A stretch of DNA of 64,000 bases from Paracoccaceae bacterium. Lineage in GTDB: Bacteria > Pseudomonadota > Alphaproteobacteria > Rhodobacterales > Rhodobacteraceae. The first letter of the stretch is position 1, and each line of letters opens with the position of its first letter. The stretch covers positions 3,784-67,783 of the forward strand of contig JAKIUB010000013.1 of NCBI GenBank assembly GCA_021647745.1, read 5' to 3'. A model generated the notes under the pieces. It searched no databases and was not told where the DNA came from. It saw only the letters and a list, made by a program, of their open reading frames with translations. Both the position numbers and the translations under genes were made by a program. This document shows, piece after piece, positions 25,109 through 36,056 of the stretch.

Positions 25109-25250
25109 ATTTTGCGTGAACAGAAAGCCCTCTAAGGCCATGTTTGGCGGGAAAAAAACCGGGTGTGCCGGCGACCGGGTCGATATGGAAAGAAGTGAAG
25201 GGCCGGTTTTACTGTGCGAGCCACCAAAACGGCTGCGTTTTTCGGGTAAC

Positions 25251-25290
25251 TTGATTCAGGTCAATTCCGCGAATTGAATGTATGTAATAA
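25251..25290 (+). promoter_or_regulatory. Candidate nuo operon promoter with FNR-like box
   Basis: TTGATTCAGGTCAA (25251-25264) is one base off the FNR/FnrL consensus TTGAT-N4-ATCAA. It overlaps a perfect dyad TCAATTC-CGC-GAATTGA (25261-25277). A -10-like TAATAA (25285-25290) follows, which would place the start near 25297 and the FNR-like box centred close to -40, the class II activator position. The nuoA start is about 90 bases further on. Confidence 0.4.
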
Positions 25291-25385
25291 CCCGCTTGTT
25301 TGGTTGACCTCGCCCAGCGGCGGGAGTAAACCCGTCGAGACTCTTGGAAGCCCTGGAAAAGGGCCATTTTATTAAGGAGCGGCCC

Positions 25386-25751
25386 TTGGCAGACCTTTTG
25401 CGCGAATACCTCCCCATTCTGATCTTCTTTGGCCTTGCGGTAGTGCTGGCTATTATATTGACGCTCTCGGCGATCATCGTCGCGGTGCGCAATCCTGATC
25501 CGGAAAAGCTGTCATCCTATGAATGCGGGTTTAATGCCTTTGATGATGCGCGCATGAAGTTTGATGTGCGGTTTTATCTTGTGGCGATCCTGTTTATTAT
25601 TTTTGATCTCGAGGTTGCGTTTCTGTTTCCGTGGGCGGTGGCCTTCAAGGATGTCGGGATATTCGGCTTTTGGTCAATGATGGTATTTTTGGCGGTGCTG
25701 ACCATCGGCTTTATCTACGAATGGAGAAAAGGGGCGCTGGAATGGTCGTGA
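25386..25751 (+). CDS. nuoA: NADH-quinone oxidoreductase subunit A
   Basis: Small membrane subunit of complex I, at the junction of the peripheral and membrane arms. 121 residues, three membrane helices. The conserved loop [20 protein letters not shown] carries the ND3-type Cys and is followed by [20 protein letters not shown]. The start is TTG 25386 (AAGGAG six bases upstream); the frame is open earlier, but that would add a non-conserved N-terminus. Overlaps nuoB. Confidence 0.95.
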   Translation: MADLLREYLPILIFFGLAVVLAIILTLSAIIVAVRNPDPEKLSSYECGFNAFDDARMKFDVRFYLVAILFIIFDLEVAFLFPWAVAFKDVGIFGFWSMMVFLAVLTIGFIYEWRKGALEWS

Positions 25752-26275
25752 GCACGAGTATGAATACGGCAGGTGCCGACAAGGAAGTTACGGTCAGCGC
25801 GCTCAATGACGAGCTGGCCGATAAAGGCTTTTTGCTGACCTCGACCGAGGATGTGATCAACTGGGCGCGTACCGGCTCCTTGCACTGGATGACCTTCGGA
25901 CTGGCTTGCTGTGCGGTCGAGATGATCCATACCTCTATGCCGCGCTATGATATGGAGCGTTTTGGCACCGCGCCCCGCGCCTCTCCGCGCCAGAGTGATT
26001 TGATGATTGTAGCCGGCACATTGACCAACAAAATGGCACCGGCGCTGCGCAAGGTTTATGACCAGATGCCCGAGCCGCGCTATGTGATCTCCATGGGTTC
26101 TTGCGCCAATGGCGGCGGCTACTACCACTATTCTTATTCGGTGGTGCGCGGCTGTGATCGCATTGTGCCGGTAGATGTATATGTGCCCGGCTGCCCGCCA
26201 ACGGCTGAAGCGCTGCTCTATGGTGTATTGCAGCTCCACCGCAAGATCCGCCGCACCGGAACGATTGTACGATAG
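25742..26275 (+). CDS. nuoB: NADH-quinone oxidoreductase subunit B
   Basis: Holds iron-sulfur cluster N2, the last donor to quinone. 177 residues. [18 protein letters not shown] contains the tandem cysteines, and [16 protein letters not shown] and [14 protein letters not shown] supply the other two ligands. ATG 25742 overlaps the nuoA stop. Confidence 0.97.
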   Translation: MVVSTSMNTAGADKEVTVSALNDELADKGFLLTSTEDVINWARTGSLHWMTFGLACCAVEMIHTSMPRYDMERFGTAPRASPRQSDLMIVAGTLTNKMAPALRKVYDQMPEPRYVISMGSCANGGGYYHYSYSVVRGCDRIVPVDVYVPGCPPTAEALLYGVLQLHRKIRRTGTIVR

Positions 26276-26282
26276 GGAACCC

Positions 26283-26888
26283 ATGTCTGAAGCCTTGAAC
26301 GAACTCAAAAGCCTGGTCGAGATGAAGCAATCCGCTGCGGTGCGCCGGGCCTCGATCTCCAACGGTGAGCTGACGGTGCATATCGTGCCGGCTGCCATTC
26401 CGGATTTTACAGAGTTTTTGCGCAATGATCCGCAGTGTCTGTTTACCCAGATGATCGATATTACCGGTGCGGACTACCCCGACCGCTCCAGGCGATTCGA
26501 GTTGATCTACCATTTTTTGTCGATGCGCCATAATCAGCGTATCCGGGTAAAGGCGGATATGGCAGATGGCGAAATTGCACCGAGCATCACCGCCATTCAC
26601 CCCTCGGCCAACTGGTTCGAGCGTGAAGTATTCGATATGTATGGCATAAGGTTTTCGGGCCACCCCGATCTGCGGCGTCTGCTGACTGATTATGGCTTTA
26701 CCGGTCACCCGCTGCGCAAGGATTTTCCGACCAGCGGCTATGTGGAAATGGTTTATGACGAGGTCGAAAAGCGTTGTATTTATCGCCCGGTTTCGCTGAC
26801 CCAGGAATACCGGCAGTTTGATTTTATGTCCCCGTGGGAGGGGGCTGAATATATCCTTCCCGGTGATGAAAAAACGGAGGCCAAGTGA
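26283..26888 (+). CDS. nuoC: NADH-quinone oxidoreductase subunit C
   Basis: 30-kDa-type peripheral-arm subunit. 201 residues, separate from NuoD (not fused as in E. coli). The signature [20 protein letters not shown] and [14 protein letters not shown] is intact. Its stop shares a base with the nuoD ATG. Confidence 0.96.
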   Translation: MSEALNELKSLVEMKQSAAVRRASISNGELTVHIVPAAIPDFTEFLRNDPQCLFTQMIDITGADYPDRSRRFELIYHFLSMRHNQRIRVKADMADGEIAPSITAIHPSANWFEREVFDMYGIRFSGHPDLRRLLTDYGFTGHPLRKDFPTSGYVEMVYDEVEKRCIYRPVSLTQEYRQFDFMSPWEGAEYILPGDEKTEAK

Positions 26889-28090
26889 TGGACGGCAACG
26901 GCACCCCCGGCCCCAAAACAGTTCGTAATTTTAGCCTGAATTTTGGCCCCCAACACCCGAGCGCCCACGGGGTTTTGCGCATGGTGCTGGAGCTGGACGG
27001 CGAAATAGTCGAGCGCGCCGACCCTCATGTGGGCCTGCTGCATCGCGGCACAGAAAAGCTGATGGAAAGTCGCACCTATTTGCAGAATATCCCTTATTTC
27101 GACCGGCTCGATTATGTGTCGCCAATGAATCAGGAGCACGCGTTTTGTCTGGCGATCGAAAAGCTGACAGGGACGGTAGTGCCGCGCCGCGCTTCGCTTA
27201 TCCGGGTGCTTTTTTGTGAAATTGGCCGGATACTGAACCACCTGATGAATGTCGGCTCGCAAGCCATGGATGTCGGGGCGATGACCCCCAATATCTGGGG
27301 TTTCGATGAGCGTGAAACCCTGATGATCTTTTGCGAGCGGGCTTGCGGCGCGCGGCTCCACGCCAATTATTTTCGCCCCGGCGGCGTGCACCAAGACCTG
27401 CCGCAAAAGCTGATTGATGATATTGACGCCTGGGCACTGCGCTTTCCGCCGGTGCTTGATGATATGGCCAGCCTGTTGACGGAAAACCGGATTTTCCGAC
27501 AGCGCAATGTGGATATCGGCATTCTTACCGAGCAAGATGCGCTTGATTACGCCATGACCGGGGTGATGTTGCGCTCGACCGGGCTGGCATGGGATTTGCG
27601 CCGCGCCCAGCCCTATGAATGCTATGACGAGTTCGATTTCGAAATCCCGGTTGGCACAAACGGGGATTGCTTTGACCGCTACCTGATGCGTATGGCCGAG
27701 ATGCGCGAAAGCATTAAGATCATCCACCAAGCAATTGTAAAGTTGAATGAATGCAAGGGCGAAGACGTGCTGGCGCGGGGCAAGCTTGCCCCGCCCAAGC
27801 GCGCCGAGATGAAAACCTCGATGGAAGCGCTGATCCATCATTTCAAGCTTTATACCGAGGGCTTCCATGTGCCGGCGGGCGAGACCTATGTGGCTGTCGA
27901 GGCCCCCAAGGGCGAATTCGGGGTTTACCTTGTCGCGGACGGCTCAAACCGGCCCTACAAGGTCAAGATCCGCGCGCCGGGCTATGCCCATCTGGCGGCG
28001 ATGGATTACATGGGCAGAGGTCACCAGCTCGCCGATATAGCGGCGCTGATCGGCACCATGGATGTGGTATTCGGAGAGATAGATCGATGA
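26888..28090 (+). CDS. nuoD: NADH-quinone oxidoreductase subunit D
   Basis: 49-kDa subunit forming the quinone site with NuoB. 400 residues. [20 protein letters not shown] contains the conserved quinone-site His; [15 protein letters not shown] and the C-terminal [10 protein letters not shown] end are typical. ATG 26888 overlaps the nuoC stop (TGATG); GTG 26885 is the alternative. GGAGG lies upstream. Confidence 0.97.
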   Translation: MDGNGTPGPKTVRNFSLNFGPQHPSAHGVLRMVLELDGEIVERADPHVGLLHRGTEKLMESRTYLQNIPYFDRLDYVSPMNQEHAFCLAIEKLTGTVVPRRASLIRVLFCEIGRILNHLMNVGSQAMDVGAMTPNIWGFDERETLMIFCERACGARLHANYFRPGGVHQDLPQKLIDDIDAWALRFPPVLDDMASLLTENRIFRQRNVDIGILTEQDALDYAMTGVMLRSTGLAWDLRRAQPYECYDEFDFEIPVGTNGDCFDRYLMRMAEMRESIKIIHQAIVKLNECKGEDVLARGKLAPPKRAEMKTSMEALIHHFKLYTEGFHVPAGETYVAVEAPKGEFGVYLVADGSNRPYKVKIRAPGYAHLAAMDYMGRGHQLADIAALIGTMDVVFGEIDR

Positions 28091-28188
28091 TGGAACCGGC
28101 TAAATTATCGCGGCTGAAGGCTGGGGGAGCATTTGCGCCCCTGACCCTGCGCGACCTGACAACCCTTAAAGCGGAGATACGCCGGTAA
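28087..28188 (+). CDS. 33-residue ORF between nuoD and nuoE
   Basis: [20 protein letters not shown] is the N-terminal part, followed by a short basic helix. It fills the whole space between nuoD and nuoE: its ATG overlaps the nuoD stop (ATGA) and its TAA overlaps the nuoE ATG (TAATG). Small unidentified frames at this position are known in alphaproteobacterial complex I operons. Basic, no membrane helix. It could be a real small protein or simply a device to carry ribosomes from nuoD to nuoE. Confidence 0.55.
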   Translation: MMEPAKLSRLKAGGAFAPLTLRDLTTLKAEIRR

Positions 28189-29261
28189 TGCTACGTCGTC
28201 TTCACCCCGAGCAGCCCGAAAGCTTTGCTTTCACAGATGCCAATATGGCATGGGCGCAAGAGCAGATCAAAAAATACCCAGACGGGCGGCAGGCTTCGGC
28301 TGTTATTCCGCTGTTGTGGCGCGCACAGGAGCAAGAGGGCTGGCTGAGCAAACCCGCACTGGAAAGCGTGGCGGATATGCTTGATATGGCTTATATTCGT
28401 GTGCTAGAAGTTGCGACCTTCTATTTCATGTTTCAGCTCAAGCCGGTCGGCTCGGTAGCGCATATCCAGATTTGCGGCACGACATCCTGCATGCTGCTCG
28501 GCTCGGAAGACCTGATTGCGGTCTGCAAAAAAGAGATCAACGAGCAGCCCTATTTGCCGAGCGAAGATGGCAAGCTAAGCTGGGAAGAGGTCGAGTGTCT
28601 CGGTGCCTGCACCAATGCGCCAATGGCCCAGATCGGCAAAGACTATTACGAAGACCTGACCGAAGACAACCTGCGCGATCTGTTGGCCGGGTTTGCCAGG
28701 GGCGAGGTGCCAAAGCCCGGCCCGCAAAACGGCCGTTTTGCTGCCGAACCTCTGGGCGGTCCCACCAGCCTTAAAACCCTCAGCGGCGAGGCTGAAAACG
28801 GCTCGGTGGCGCTGGCGACCGCATTTGGTGATACCGTCAAGCGGATAGATGGCAGCGAAGGGCCGATCTGGACCGCACCGGTGCCGGTTGGCCAGCAGAA
28901 AAACACGCTGGAACCGGCAGTAAAAAAGCCGGCACCAAAAAAAGCCAAAAGCCCTGCGAAAGATGAAAAACCCCCATCGGATGAGGAAAAACCCGATTTA
29001 TTGAGCGCCCCGCGTGGTGGTCAGCCAGATGACCTCAAAAAGATCAAGGGTGTCGGGCCGAAGCTGGAAAAAGAACTGAACGTTGCCGGTGTATTCCATT
29101 TTGACCAAATCGCGGGCTGGAGCGTGGCCGAAGTTACATGGGCCGACCAGCATCTGGTCAGCTTCAAGGGGCGGGTCAGCCGTGATAACTGGGTGGGCCA
29201 AGCCAAAGAATTACAAAGTAAGACGGAGAAACAAACTCACACCGAGGAGAAAAAACCATGA
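28188..29261 (+). CDS. nuoE: NADH-quinone oxidoreductase subunit E with long C-terminal extension
   Basis: Thioredoxin-like 2Fe-2S subunit (N1a) of the NADH module. The NuoE domain spans about residues 1-175, with cluster ligands Cys96, 101, 137 and 141 (CGTTSC and CLGAC). The protein is 357 residues, about twice the bacterial norm: after a Pro/Lys-rich linker (about 240-275) there is a helix-hairpin-helix-like domain ([14 protein letters not shown], then [13 protein letters not shown]). The same domain recurs in the next gene. Stop overlaps that gene by 4 bases. Confidence 0.95.
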   Translation: MLRRLHPEQPESFAFTDANMAWAQEQIKKYPDGRQASAVIPLLWRAQEQEGWLSKPALESVADMLDMAYIRVLEVATFYFMFQLKPVGSVAHIQICGTTSCMLLGSEDLIAVCKKEINEQPYLPSEDGKLSWEEVECLGACTNAPMAQIGKDYYEDLTEDNLRDLLAGFARGEVPKPGPQNGRFAAEPLGGPTSLKTLSGEAENGSVALATAFGDTVKRIDGSEGPIWTAPVPVGQQKNTLEPAVKKPAPKKAKSPAKDEKPPSDEEKPDLLSAPRGGQPDDLKKIKGVGPKLEKELNVAGVFHFDQIAGWSVAEVTWADQHLVSFKGRVSRDNWVGQAKELQSKTEKQTHTEEKKP

Positions 29262-29875
29262 CAGAGCACAATCAGATAGATAGGGAATGCTTGCAAAAAG
29301 GCGGGCTGTGGGCGTTTGTTGTTGCGTTGGCTATCGGGCTGCTGACCTGGTCTTTTATCAGCTTCCTTGCCGGTGTGCTGGTGTTCGTCATTATTTTTGC
29401 CATAGGGTTCGGTGTTGCTTTTTCGATGTGCAAGAATCGCGGAGCAGGGCGAGATGCCGATATACGCGCGGTTGATATTGCGCGCCAGGAAATGGGCATA
29501 GCGGCCCCTGCTCCCGAAGATGAGCCAGAGGTGGTGGCACCGGCGCCAGAACCCGCCGTAGAACCCGCGCCAAAGCCCGAAGCTGCTTCGCCCCCCGCGC
29601 ACGAAGAGCACGTGGGGCAGCTTGGTGAAGGCGAGGCCAAGCCCGAGCTTTTGAGCGCGGCGCGCGGTGGCAAGCCAGACGATCTTAAAAAGATCAAGGG
29701 CGTAGGACCAAAGCTGGAAAATGAGTTGAACGCAGCCGGTGTGTTTCACTTTAACCAAATCGCCGCGTGGAGCGTTGAAGAGGTGGCGTGGGCGGACCAG
29801 CATCTGGTCAGCTTCAAGGGGCGGGTGACGCGTGATAGCTGGGTGGCACAGGCCATCAAGCTGGCTAAAAGTTAA
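29258..29875 (+). CDS. Membrane protein with NuoE-tail-like helix-hairpin-helix domain
   Basis: 205 residues: two membrane helices (about residues 18-57: [39 protein letters not shown]), a Pro/Glu/Ala-rich linker (about 85-130) and a C-terminal domain of about 70 residues ([36 protein letters not shown]) nearly identical to the end of NuoE. The pair looks like a within-operon duplication. The GVGPKL hairpin resembles DNA/RNA-binding HhH motifs also seen at the end of some alphaproteobacterial L21 proteins. A complex I assembly or anchoring role is possible but unproven. Confidence 0.8.
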   Translation: MTEHNQIDRECLQKGGLWAFVVALAIGLLTWSFISFLAGVLVFVIIFAIGFGVAFSMCKNRGAGRDADIRAVDIARQEMGIAAPAPEDEPEVVAPAPEPAVEPAPKPEAASPPAHEEHVGQLGEGEAKPELLSAARGGKPDDLKKIKGVGPKLENELNAAGVFHFNQIAAWSVEEVAWADQHLVSFKGRVTRDSWVAQAIKLAKS

Positions 29876-29913
29876 ACAACGGGGCCGTGGCTCTGTGTGA
29901 AAAAGGAATAGGC

Positions 29914-30132
29914 ATGAGCCGTGAAGAAAACCAGCGCAAGCAGACCAGATTGGCATCCTATGTGATGCTGGGTTCGGTGTTGTTGTTGCTGGCCGGCTCA
30001 TGGATTGGCGGGGTTCTGGGCCTGCCGATCCGCTTTGCTTTTTTGCTGGATTTCATCGCATTGGGCGGTTTTGCCTTTGCGATCATTACATTATTCAGGG
30101 TCTGGCGTTCGCGCCGGCAAGACGGAGAGTAG
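29914..30132 (+). CDS. DUF5337-like small membrane protein
   Basis: 72 residues: basic N-terminus ([16 protein letters not shown]), two membrane helices ([20 protein letters not shown] and [19 protein letters not shown]) and a basic end. Such proteins sit between nuoE and nuoF in Rhodobacteraceae. AAGGA precedes ATG 29914. It is the third non-Nuo frame in this part of the operon. Function unknown. Confidence 0.75.
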   Translation: MSREENQRKQTRLASYVMLGSVLLLLAGSWIGGVLGLPIRFAFLLDFIALGGFAFAIITLFRVWRSRRQDGE

Positions 30133-30133
30133 C

Positions 30134-31429
30134 ATGCTCAAGGATAAAGACCGTATCTTCACCAACCTTTATGGCATGGAAGACCGCTCGCTGAAGGGTG
30201 CAAAAGCCCGTGGCGCATGGGACGGCACCGGTGGTTATATCAAAAACGGGCGTGACTGGATTATTGACCAGGTCAAGGCTTCCGGCCTGCGTGGGCGCGG
30301 CGGCGCGGGGTTTCCGACCGGCCTGAAATGGTCGTTCATGCCAAAAGAAAGTGACGGCCGCCCGTGTTATCTGGTGGTTAATGCCGACGAATCAGAACCC
30401 GGCACCTGCAAAGACCGCGAGATCATGCGCCATGACCCGCACACGCTGGTTGAGGGTTGCCTGATTGCCGGTTTCGGCATGGGGGCGAATACCGGCTATA
30501 TTTACATTCGCGGCGAGTTCATCCGCGAGCGCGAGGCGCTTCAGGTGGCGATTGACGAAGCCTATGATGCCGGCCTGCTGGGCAAAAACGCTGCCAACTC
30601 AGGCTGGGATTTTGATCTTTACCTCGTGCACGGTGCGGGCGCTTATATTTGCGGCGAGGAAACCGCGCTGCTGGAAAGCCTTGAGGGCCGCAAGGGAATG
30701 CCGCGCATGAAGCCGCCATTCCCTGCCGGTGTCGGGCTTTACGGCGCGCCAACGACTGTGAACAATGTCGAGAGCATCGCCGTGGTGCCGACGATCCTTC
30801 GCCGTGGGGCTGACTGGTTTGCCGGCATGGGGCGGCCAAATAATGCCGGCACCAAGCTGTTTGGCATTTCGGGCCATGTGGTCAGCCCCTGTGTGGTCGA
30901 GGAAGAAATGTCTATCCCGCTGCGTGAATTGCTGGACAAACATTGCGGCGGGGTGCGCGGCGGCTGGAAAAACCTGAAAGCGGTGATCCCCGGTGGTTCC
31001 TCGGTGCCGCTTTTGCCGGCTGATATCTGCAATGACGCGATTATGGATTTTGACTGGCTGCGCGAGCAGCGCTCGGGGCTGGGCACAGCTGCGGTTATTG
31101 TTATGGATCAAAGCACCGATGTAATTAAGGCGATATGGCGGCTGAGCAAATTTTATAAGCACGAAAGCTGCGGGCAATGCACGCCCTGCCGCGAAGGCAC
31201 CGGCTGGATGATGCGGGTGATGGACCGTTTGGTGACAGGCGAGGCGGAAATCGAGGAGATCGACATGCTGCTGGACGTGACCAAACAGGTGGAAGGCCAC
31301 ACGATTTGCGCGCTTGGCGATGCGGCAGCGTGGCCAATTCAGGGGCTGGTAAGGCATTTCAGAAATGAAATCGAAGACCGGATCAAACATCAAAAAACCG
31401 GCCGCGTCAGCGCGGTTGCGGCGGAGTAA
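30134..31429 (+). CDS. nuoF: NADH-quinone oxidoreductase subunit F
   Basis: NADH- and FMN-binding subunit with 4Fe-4S cluster N3. 431 residues. [17 protein letters not shown] binds [18 protein letters not shown] and [16 protein letters not shown] bind FMN, and [15 protein letters not shown] provides three cluster cysteines, the fourth being in [12 protein letters not shown] 30134 follows GGAGAG; the frame is open upstream into the DUF5337 gene. Confidence 0.97.
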   Translation: MLKDKDRIFTNLYGMEDRSLKGAKARGAWDGTGGYIKNGRDWIIDQVKASGLRGRGGAGFPTGLKWSFMPKESDGRPCYLVVNADESEPGTCKDREIMRHDPHTLVEGCLIAGFGMGANTGYIYIRGEFIREREALQVAIDEAYDAGLLGKNAANSGWDFDLYLVHGAGAYICGEETALLESLEGRKGMPRMKPPFPAGVGLYGAPTTVNNVESIAVVPTILRRGADWFAGMGRPNNAGTKLFGISGHVVSPCVVEEEMSIPLRELLDKHCGGVRGGWKNLKAVIPGGSSVPLLPADICNDAIMDFDWLREQRSGLGTAAVIVMDQSTDVIKAIWRLSKFYKHESCGQCTPCREGTGWMMRVMDRLVTGEAEIEEIDMLLDVTKQVEGHTICALGDAAAWPIQGLVRHFRNEIEDRIKHQKTGRVSAVAAE

Positions 31430-31432
31430 GCT

Positions 31433-33442
31433 ATGTCTGACCTTAAAAAAATCGTCATTGATGGCAACGAGATCGAAGTGGATGGGGCGATGACCATCCT
31501 GCAAGCCGCCGAGGTTGCGGGTATCGAAATTCCGCGTTTTTGCTACCACGAGCGCTTGAGCATCGCCGGGAATTGCCGGATGTGTCTGGTGGAGGTTGTA
31601 GGCGGCCCGCCCAAGCCGGCGGCAAGCTGTGCGATGCAGGTGCGAGACCTGCGCCCCGGCCCCGAGGGCCAGCCGCCGGTGGTTAAAACCAAGTCACCGA
31701 TGGTAAAAAAGGCCCGCGAGGGCGTGATGGAATTTATGCTGCTCAACCATCCGCTGGATTGTCCGATTTGTGATCAGGGCGGCGAGTGTGATTTGCAGGA
31801 TCAGGCCATGGCCTACGGGGTTGATTTTTCGCGCTCCCGCGAGGCCAAACGCTCGGTTACCGATCTTGCCCTCGGGCCGCTGGTTTCAACCACCATGACC
31901 CGCTGCATTTCCTGCACCCGCTGTGTGCGCTTTACCTCCGAGGTGGCCGGAATCATGACCATGGGCCAGACCGGGCGCGGCGAGGATGCGGAAATCACCA
32001 CCTATTTGAACGCCAGCCTTGATAGCAACCTGCAAGGCAATATCATTGATCTTTGCCCCGTGGGTGCGCTGACCAGCAAGCCATACGCCTTTACCGCCCG
32101 CCCGTGGGAGCTGCGCAAGACCGAGAGTATTGATGTGATGGATGCGCTGGGCAGCAATATAAGGGTGGATACCAAGGGCCGTGAAGTGATGCGGATTGTG
32201 CCGCGCAACCATGACGGGGTCAACGAGGAATGGATTTCCGATAAAACCCGCTTTATCTGGGACGGGCTGCGCCGCCAGCGGCTGGATACGCCTTATGTGC
32301 GGGTCAACGGCAAGCTGAAACCGGCAAGCTGGGAAGAGGCTTTTGCGGCGGTTACAACCGCGATGGAGGGCAAGAAGGTAGCCGCGATTGCCGGTGATCT
32401 GGCCAGTGTGGAGGCGATGTATGCATTAAAGGCGTTGATCGGCGGGGCCGGTGGCAATGTCGAATGCCGGGTGGATGGCGCGTATTTGCCGATTGGGGAT
32501 CGTGCCGGCTATGTGGGCACGGCGAGCATTGCCGATATCGATAATGCCGAGATGATCCAGCTGATCGGCACCAACCCGCGCGATGAAGCGCCGGTGCTAA
32601 ACGCCCGGATCAGGGGCGCGTGGCTGCGGGGCGCTCAAATTGGCCTTGTTGGTGAAAAGGTGGATCTGACTTATGATTACGCCCATATCGGTGAAGGCCG
32701 CGAGGCGCTGGAAATGTTGGCGGGCAAAGAGGTTGGCGCGGTGAAGGAAAAGAATTCCATCGTGATCATCGGGCAGGGCGCGCTGCAAGGCAAAGACGGC
32801 GAAGCGGTGCTGGAAGCGGCCAAAAAGCTGGTTGAAAGCACCAATTCAAAATTTATGGTGCTGCACACGGCAGCGGCGCGGGTTGGCGGCATGGATATTG
32901 GCTTTGCTACCGAGGGCGGCATGATCAATGCGCTGGACGGCGCGGAGGTGATTTACAACCTTGGCGCGGATGAGCTGGATATAGAGGCCGGCCCGTTTGT
33001 GATTTACCAAGGTTCACACGGGGATCGCGGCGCGCACCGGGCGGATGTTATTTTGCCCGCTGCGGCCTATACTGAAGAGTCGGCGATTTTTATCAATACC
33101 GAAGGGCGACCACAAATGGCCAACCGTGCGGGCTTTGCGCCGGGCGAGGCGCGTGAGGGCTGGGCCATTATCAGAGCGCTTTCGGGGGCTTTGGGAGCGC
33201 CGTTGCCGTTTAACTCACTGGGCGAGCTGCGCACGGCAATGTTTGCCGAGGTGCCGCATTTGGCAGCGCTTGATACCGTGCCGAAAAACCAGTGGAAGGC
33301 CGCTGCGCCGAAGAAGCTTGGCAAAGCCGCATTTGTGAACCCGATTTCAGATTTTTACCTGACAAATCCGATTGCGCGCGCCTCGGCTGTTATGGCAGAA
33401 GTCAGCAAAAGTGCCACAGGCACGAAAATAGCGGCGGAGTAG
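31433..33442 (+). CDS. nuoG: NADH-quinone oxidoreductase subunit G
   Basis: 75-kDa subunit carrying N1b, N4 and N5. 669 residues. The N-terminal ferredoxin-like domain has [40 protein letters not shown] and [12 protein letters not shown] hold the 4Fe-4S clusters; residues from about 220 on are a molybdopterin-oxidoreductase-like domain without cofactor motifs. No extra N7-type CxxC set is visible. Three bases after nuoF. Confidence 0.96.
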   Translation: MSDLKKIVIDGNEIEVDGAMTILQAAEVAGIEIPRFCYHERLSIAGNCRMCLVEVVGGPPKPAASCAMQVRDLRPGPEGQPPVVKTKSPMVKKAREGVMEFMLLNHPLDCPICDQGGECDLQDQAMAYGVDFSRSREAKRSVTDLALGPLVSTTMTRCISCTRCVRFTSEVAGIMTMGQTGRGEDAEITTYLNASLDSNLQGNIIDLCPVGALTSKPYAFTARPWELRKTESIDVMDALGSNIRVDTKGREVMRIVPRNHDGVNEEWISDKTRFIWDGLRRQRLDTPYVRVNGKLKPASWEEAFAAVTTAMEGKKVAAIAGDLASVEAMYALKALIGGAGGNVECRVDGAYLPIGDRAGYVGTASIADIDNAEMIQLIGTNPRDEAPVLNARIRGAWLRGAQIGLVGEKVDLTYDYAHIGEGREALEMLAGKEVGAVKEKNSIVIIGQGALQGKDGEAVLEAAKKLVESTNSKFMVLHTAAARVGGMDIGFATEGGMINALDGAEVIYNLGADELDIEAGPFVIYQGSHGDRGAHRADVILPAAAYTEESAIFINTEGRPQMANRAGFAPGEAREGWAIIRALSGALGAPLPFNSLGELRTAMFAEVPHLAALDTVPKNQWKAAAPKKLGKAAFVNPISDFYLTNPIARASAVMAEVSKSATGTKIAAE

Positions 33443-33446
33443 ACGT

Positions 33447-34490
33447 ATGGAATTCATGACCGATGTTTTTGGCTTCTACTTTGGCACCTTTCTGGTGATC
33501 TTGGGGCAATCTTTGCTGGTGATCGTGCTGGTTTTGGTGGCGCTGGCGTTTTTGATGTATGCGGACCGTAAAATCTGGGCAGCGGTGCAGATGCGCAAGG
33601 GGCCAAATATGGTTGGCGTATTTGGCTTGCTGCAAAGCTTTGCGGATTTCATCAAATATATCGTCAAGGAAGTGGTGGTGCCTGCCGGGGCCGACAAGCC
33701 GGTGTTTTTCTTGGCCCCGATGGTCACGTTTATTCTGGCGGTGGTCGCTTGGGCGGTTATTCCGTTTAACGATGGCTGGGTGGTTTCCAACCTCAATGTC
33801 GGGATACTATACCTTTTTGCCATTGGCTCGCTGGAGGTTTACGGCGTGATCATGGGCGGCTGGGCGAGCAACTCCAAATACCCGTTTCTTGGCTCGTTAC
33901 GCTCGGCAGCACAGATGATCTCTTACGAGGTTTCCATCGGGTTTATCATTGTCGGCGTGCTGATCAGCACCGGCAGTTTGAACCTGAGCGCGATTGTGAA
34001 TGCGCAGGCCGGTTACGGCGCGCTGAGCTGGTATTGGCTGCCGCACTTGCCGATGGTGGTGCTGTTTTTCGTATCGGCCTTGGCCGAGACCAACCGCCCG
34101 CCGTTTGATCTGCCCGAGGCCGAGGCCGAGCTGGTGGCCGGCTATCAGGTTGAATATTCCGCCACGCCGTTCCTTTTGTTCATGATTGGCGAGTTGATGG
34201 CGGTAGTGCTGATGTCGGCGCTGCTGACCATTCTGTTCTTTGGCGGCTGGTTGTCGCCGGTGAGCTGGCTGCCGGATGGTATCTGGTGGTTTATCCTGAA
34301 GGTGCTGTTTTGGTTCTTTATGTTTGCCATGGCAAAAGCGCTGGTACCGCGCTACCGCTATGACCAGCTTATGCGTCTTGGCTGGAAGGTGTTCCTGCCG
34401 ATGTCGTTGGGCTGGGTGGTTTTTGTGGCCTCGGCGGCGCAATTTGAATGGTTCGGCGGGTTTTATGTCCGCTGGGCGGTAGGAGGCTGA
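33447..34490 (+). CDS. nuoH: NADH-quinone oxidoreductase subunit H
   Basis: Membrane subunit (ND1) forming the quinone entry channel. 347 residues, eight to nine helices. [19 protein letters not shown] and the acidic loop [20 protein letters not shown] are diagnostic. Alternative starts are ATG 33447 and 33456. Confidence 0.97.
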   Translation: MEFMTDVFGFYFGTFLVILGQSLLVIVLVLVALAFLMYADRKIWAAVQMRKGPNMVGVFGLLQSFADFIKYIVKEVVVPAGADKPVFFLAPMVTFILAVVAWAVIPFNDGWVVSNLNVGILYLFAIGSLEVYGVIMGGWASNSKYPFLGSLRSAAQMISYEVSIGFIIVGVLISTGSLNLSAIVNAQAGYGALSWYWLPHLPMVVLFFVSALAETNRPPFDLPEAEAELVAGYQVEYSATPFLLFMIGELMAVVLMSALLTILFFGGWLSPVSWLPDGIWWFILKVLFWFFMFAMAKALVPRYRYDQLMRLGWKVFLPMSLGWVVFVASAAQFEWFGGFYVRWAVGG

Positions 34491-34492
34491 TT

Positions 34493-34927
34493 ATGAAAAC
34501 GATAGCAACCATTATGACCTTTATGCTGGCAGGGTTTGCGGCCCTTCCGGCCCAAGCGCAACTTGCGGAGTGGATAACTACCTGTGGAGATCCGGAATAT
34601 AACGCCGTTGGCACAGCAGAATGCCCGGCAAAAAGAGTTGGTAATTTTATGAAAACTCTGGATGCGGACTATTTCAATGCCATGAACACTGGCGTTGATA
34701 ATCGTGTGATGAGCGAGGTTTTCAGGCTTTTTGGGCAGGGGCTTTCAAAGCAGGGCCGCGGCCGTGGTTGCCGTGAGCGCCCCGTCATGCTTCTGATGCA
34801 AGGCTTCGATCTTTGGGACTACAGCGCGACTTTACCGGCCAATGCCAGTGCCGAGCAGGCTGAACAGTTTGTGTATTTTAATGGGGTCCTTAACAACATC
34901 GCGGCATACGTCTCGAGAGGATGCTGA
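34493..34927 (+). CDS. Secreted four-cysteine protein inside the nuo operon, unknown function
   Basis: 144 residues: signal peptide [20 protein letters not shown] (cleavage near AQA-QL), then a mature domain with four cysteines (TTCGD, AECPA, GRGCRER and the C-terminal RGC), consistent with two disulfides. Not recognised as a Nuo or known assembly protein. It has a good ribosome site (AGGAGG overlapping the nuoH end) and one base separates its stop from the nuoI ATG, so it is cotranslated with complex I although it should act in the periplasm. Confidence 0.75.
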   Translation: MKTIATIMTFMLAGFAALPAQAQLAEWITTCGDPEYNAVGTAECPAKRVGNFMKTLDADYFNAMNTGVDNRVMSEVFRLFGQGLSKQGRGRGCRERPVMLLMQGFDLWDYSATLPANASAEQAEQFVYFNGVLNNIAAYVSRGC

Positions 34928-34928
34928 T

Positions 34929-35420
34929 ATGACGGTAACCGTAAACAAGGTCATCAAGCGGTTTTTGCTGACGGATTTTTTAAGTGCTTTTGGCACGGGA
35001 ATGAAGTATTTCTTCCGCCCTAAAGCCACCATCAACTACCCGCATGAAAAAGGCCCGCTCAGCCCGCGCTTTCGGGGCGAGCACGCCCTGCGCCGCTACC
35101 CCAACGGGGAGGAGCGCTGCATTGCCTGCAAGCTTTGTGAGGCGATTTGCCCGGCGCAGGCGATTACCATTGATGCCGAGCCGAGGGAAGACGGCTCTCG
35201 CCGCACCACGCGTTATGACATCGACATGACCAAGTGCATTTTTTGTGGTTTCTGCCAAGAGGCCTGCCCGGTAGATGCCATTGTCGAAGGCCCGAATTTT
35301 GAATATGCGACCGAGACCCGCGAGGAGCTTTTTTATGACAAGGAAAAGCTTCTGGAAAACGGCGCGCGCTGGGAGGCTGAAATAGCCATGAACATCCAAC
35401 TGGACGCCCCTTATCGCTAG
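34929..35420 (+). CDS. nuoI: NADH-quinone oxidoreductase subunit I
   Basis: Holds 4Fe-4S clusters N6a and N6b. 163 residues. Two ferredoxin motifs, [16 protein letters not shown] and [16 protein letters not shown], with N-terminal amphipathic helices ([13 protein letters not shown]). The frame is open upstream; ATG 34929 gives the conserved N-terminus. Confidence 0.97.
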   Translation: MTVTVNKVIKRFLLTDFLSAFGTGMKYFFRPKATINYPHEKGPLSPRFRGEHALRRYPNGEERCIACKLCEAICPAQAITIDAEPREDGSRRTTRYDIDMTKCIFCGFCQEACPVDAIVEGPNFEYATETREELFYDKEKLLENGARWEAEIAMNIQLDAPYR

Positions 35421-35441
35421 GGCATTGAAAGGAATATTACG

Positions 35442-36056
35442 ATGATCATAGCGACTCTTGCTTTTTATATGTTCTCCGCGGTGGCGGTGGTGGCGGGCTT
35501 GATGGTGGTGCTGTCGCGCAACCCGGTGCATGCAGTTTTGTGGCTGATCCTGACGTTTTTTAGCGCGGCGGGGCTGTTTGTTATCCTCGGGGCCGAGTTT
35601 GTGGCGATGCTTTTGGTCATTGTCTATGTGGGCGCGGTGGCGGTGTTGTTTTTGTTTGTGGTGATGATGCTGGATGTGGATTTCACCGAGCTTAAATCGG
35701 GCATGTCAAAATATGTGCGCATCGGCAGTCTGATCGGGCTGGTGATACTGGTGGAGATTCTGATAGCTACCAGCGCCTGGGTGGTGGCCGATAGCGCCCC
35801 GGATATGCGCGCGGCGATCACGCCGGCACTGGAAGATACCCAGAATACCGAGGCGATCGGGCAGATACTTTATACGCAATATGTGTATCTGTTTCAGGCT
35901 TCCGGCTTGATTTTGCTGGTGGCGATGATTGGCGCGATTGTGCTGACCATGAGCCACAGAAAAGACGTGAAGCGGCAGGATATCGTCGCGCAAATATATC
36001 GCGATGCCGACAAGGCCGTTGAAATGATTGATGTAAAACCGGGGCAGGGGCTATGA
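35442..36056 (+). CDS. nuoJ: NADH-quinone oxidoreductase subunit J
   Basis: Membrane subunit (ND6), 204 residues, five helices. [20 protein letters not shown] and the conserved pi-bulge helix [20 protein letters not shown] are present. Stop overlaps nuoK (ATGA). Confidence 0.96.
   Translation: MIIATLAFYMFSAVAVVAGLMVVLSRNPVHAVLWLILTFFSAAGLFVILGAEFVAMLLVIVYVGAVAVLFLFVVMMLDVDFTELKSGMSKYVRIGSLIGLVILVEILIATSAWVVADSAPDMRAAITPALEDTQNTEAIGQILYTQYVYLFQASGLILLVAMIGAIVLTMSHRKDVKRQDIVAQIYRDADKAVEMIDVKPGQGL

Larger units (their letters stand above)
24973..25385. other. 413-base divergent gap between bufA and nuoA
   Basis: No convincing gene. It holds the bufA ribosome site on the minus strand, a cluster of GTAAC(GC) repeats (25057-25108), about 140 bases with no clear signal, a FNR-like box and dyad with a candidate nuo promoter (25251-25290), and the nuoA leader. 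A 60-codon plus-strand frame at 25095-25277 lacks a ribosome site and is not called. Confidence 0.8.

Noticed and set aside
25095..25277. 60-codon plus-strand frame in the bufA-nuoA gap
   Set aside because: TTG start without ribosome site, overlaps repeats and the promoter region, no recognisable sequence.
26780..27868. 362-codon open frame antisense to nuoD
   Set aside because: Composition is what is expected from reading the reverse of a codon-biased GC-rich gene; no ribosome site, no recognisable domain, and nuoD is beyond doubt.
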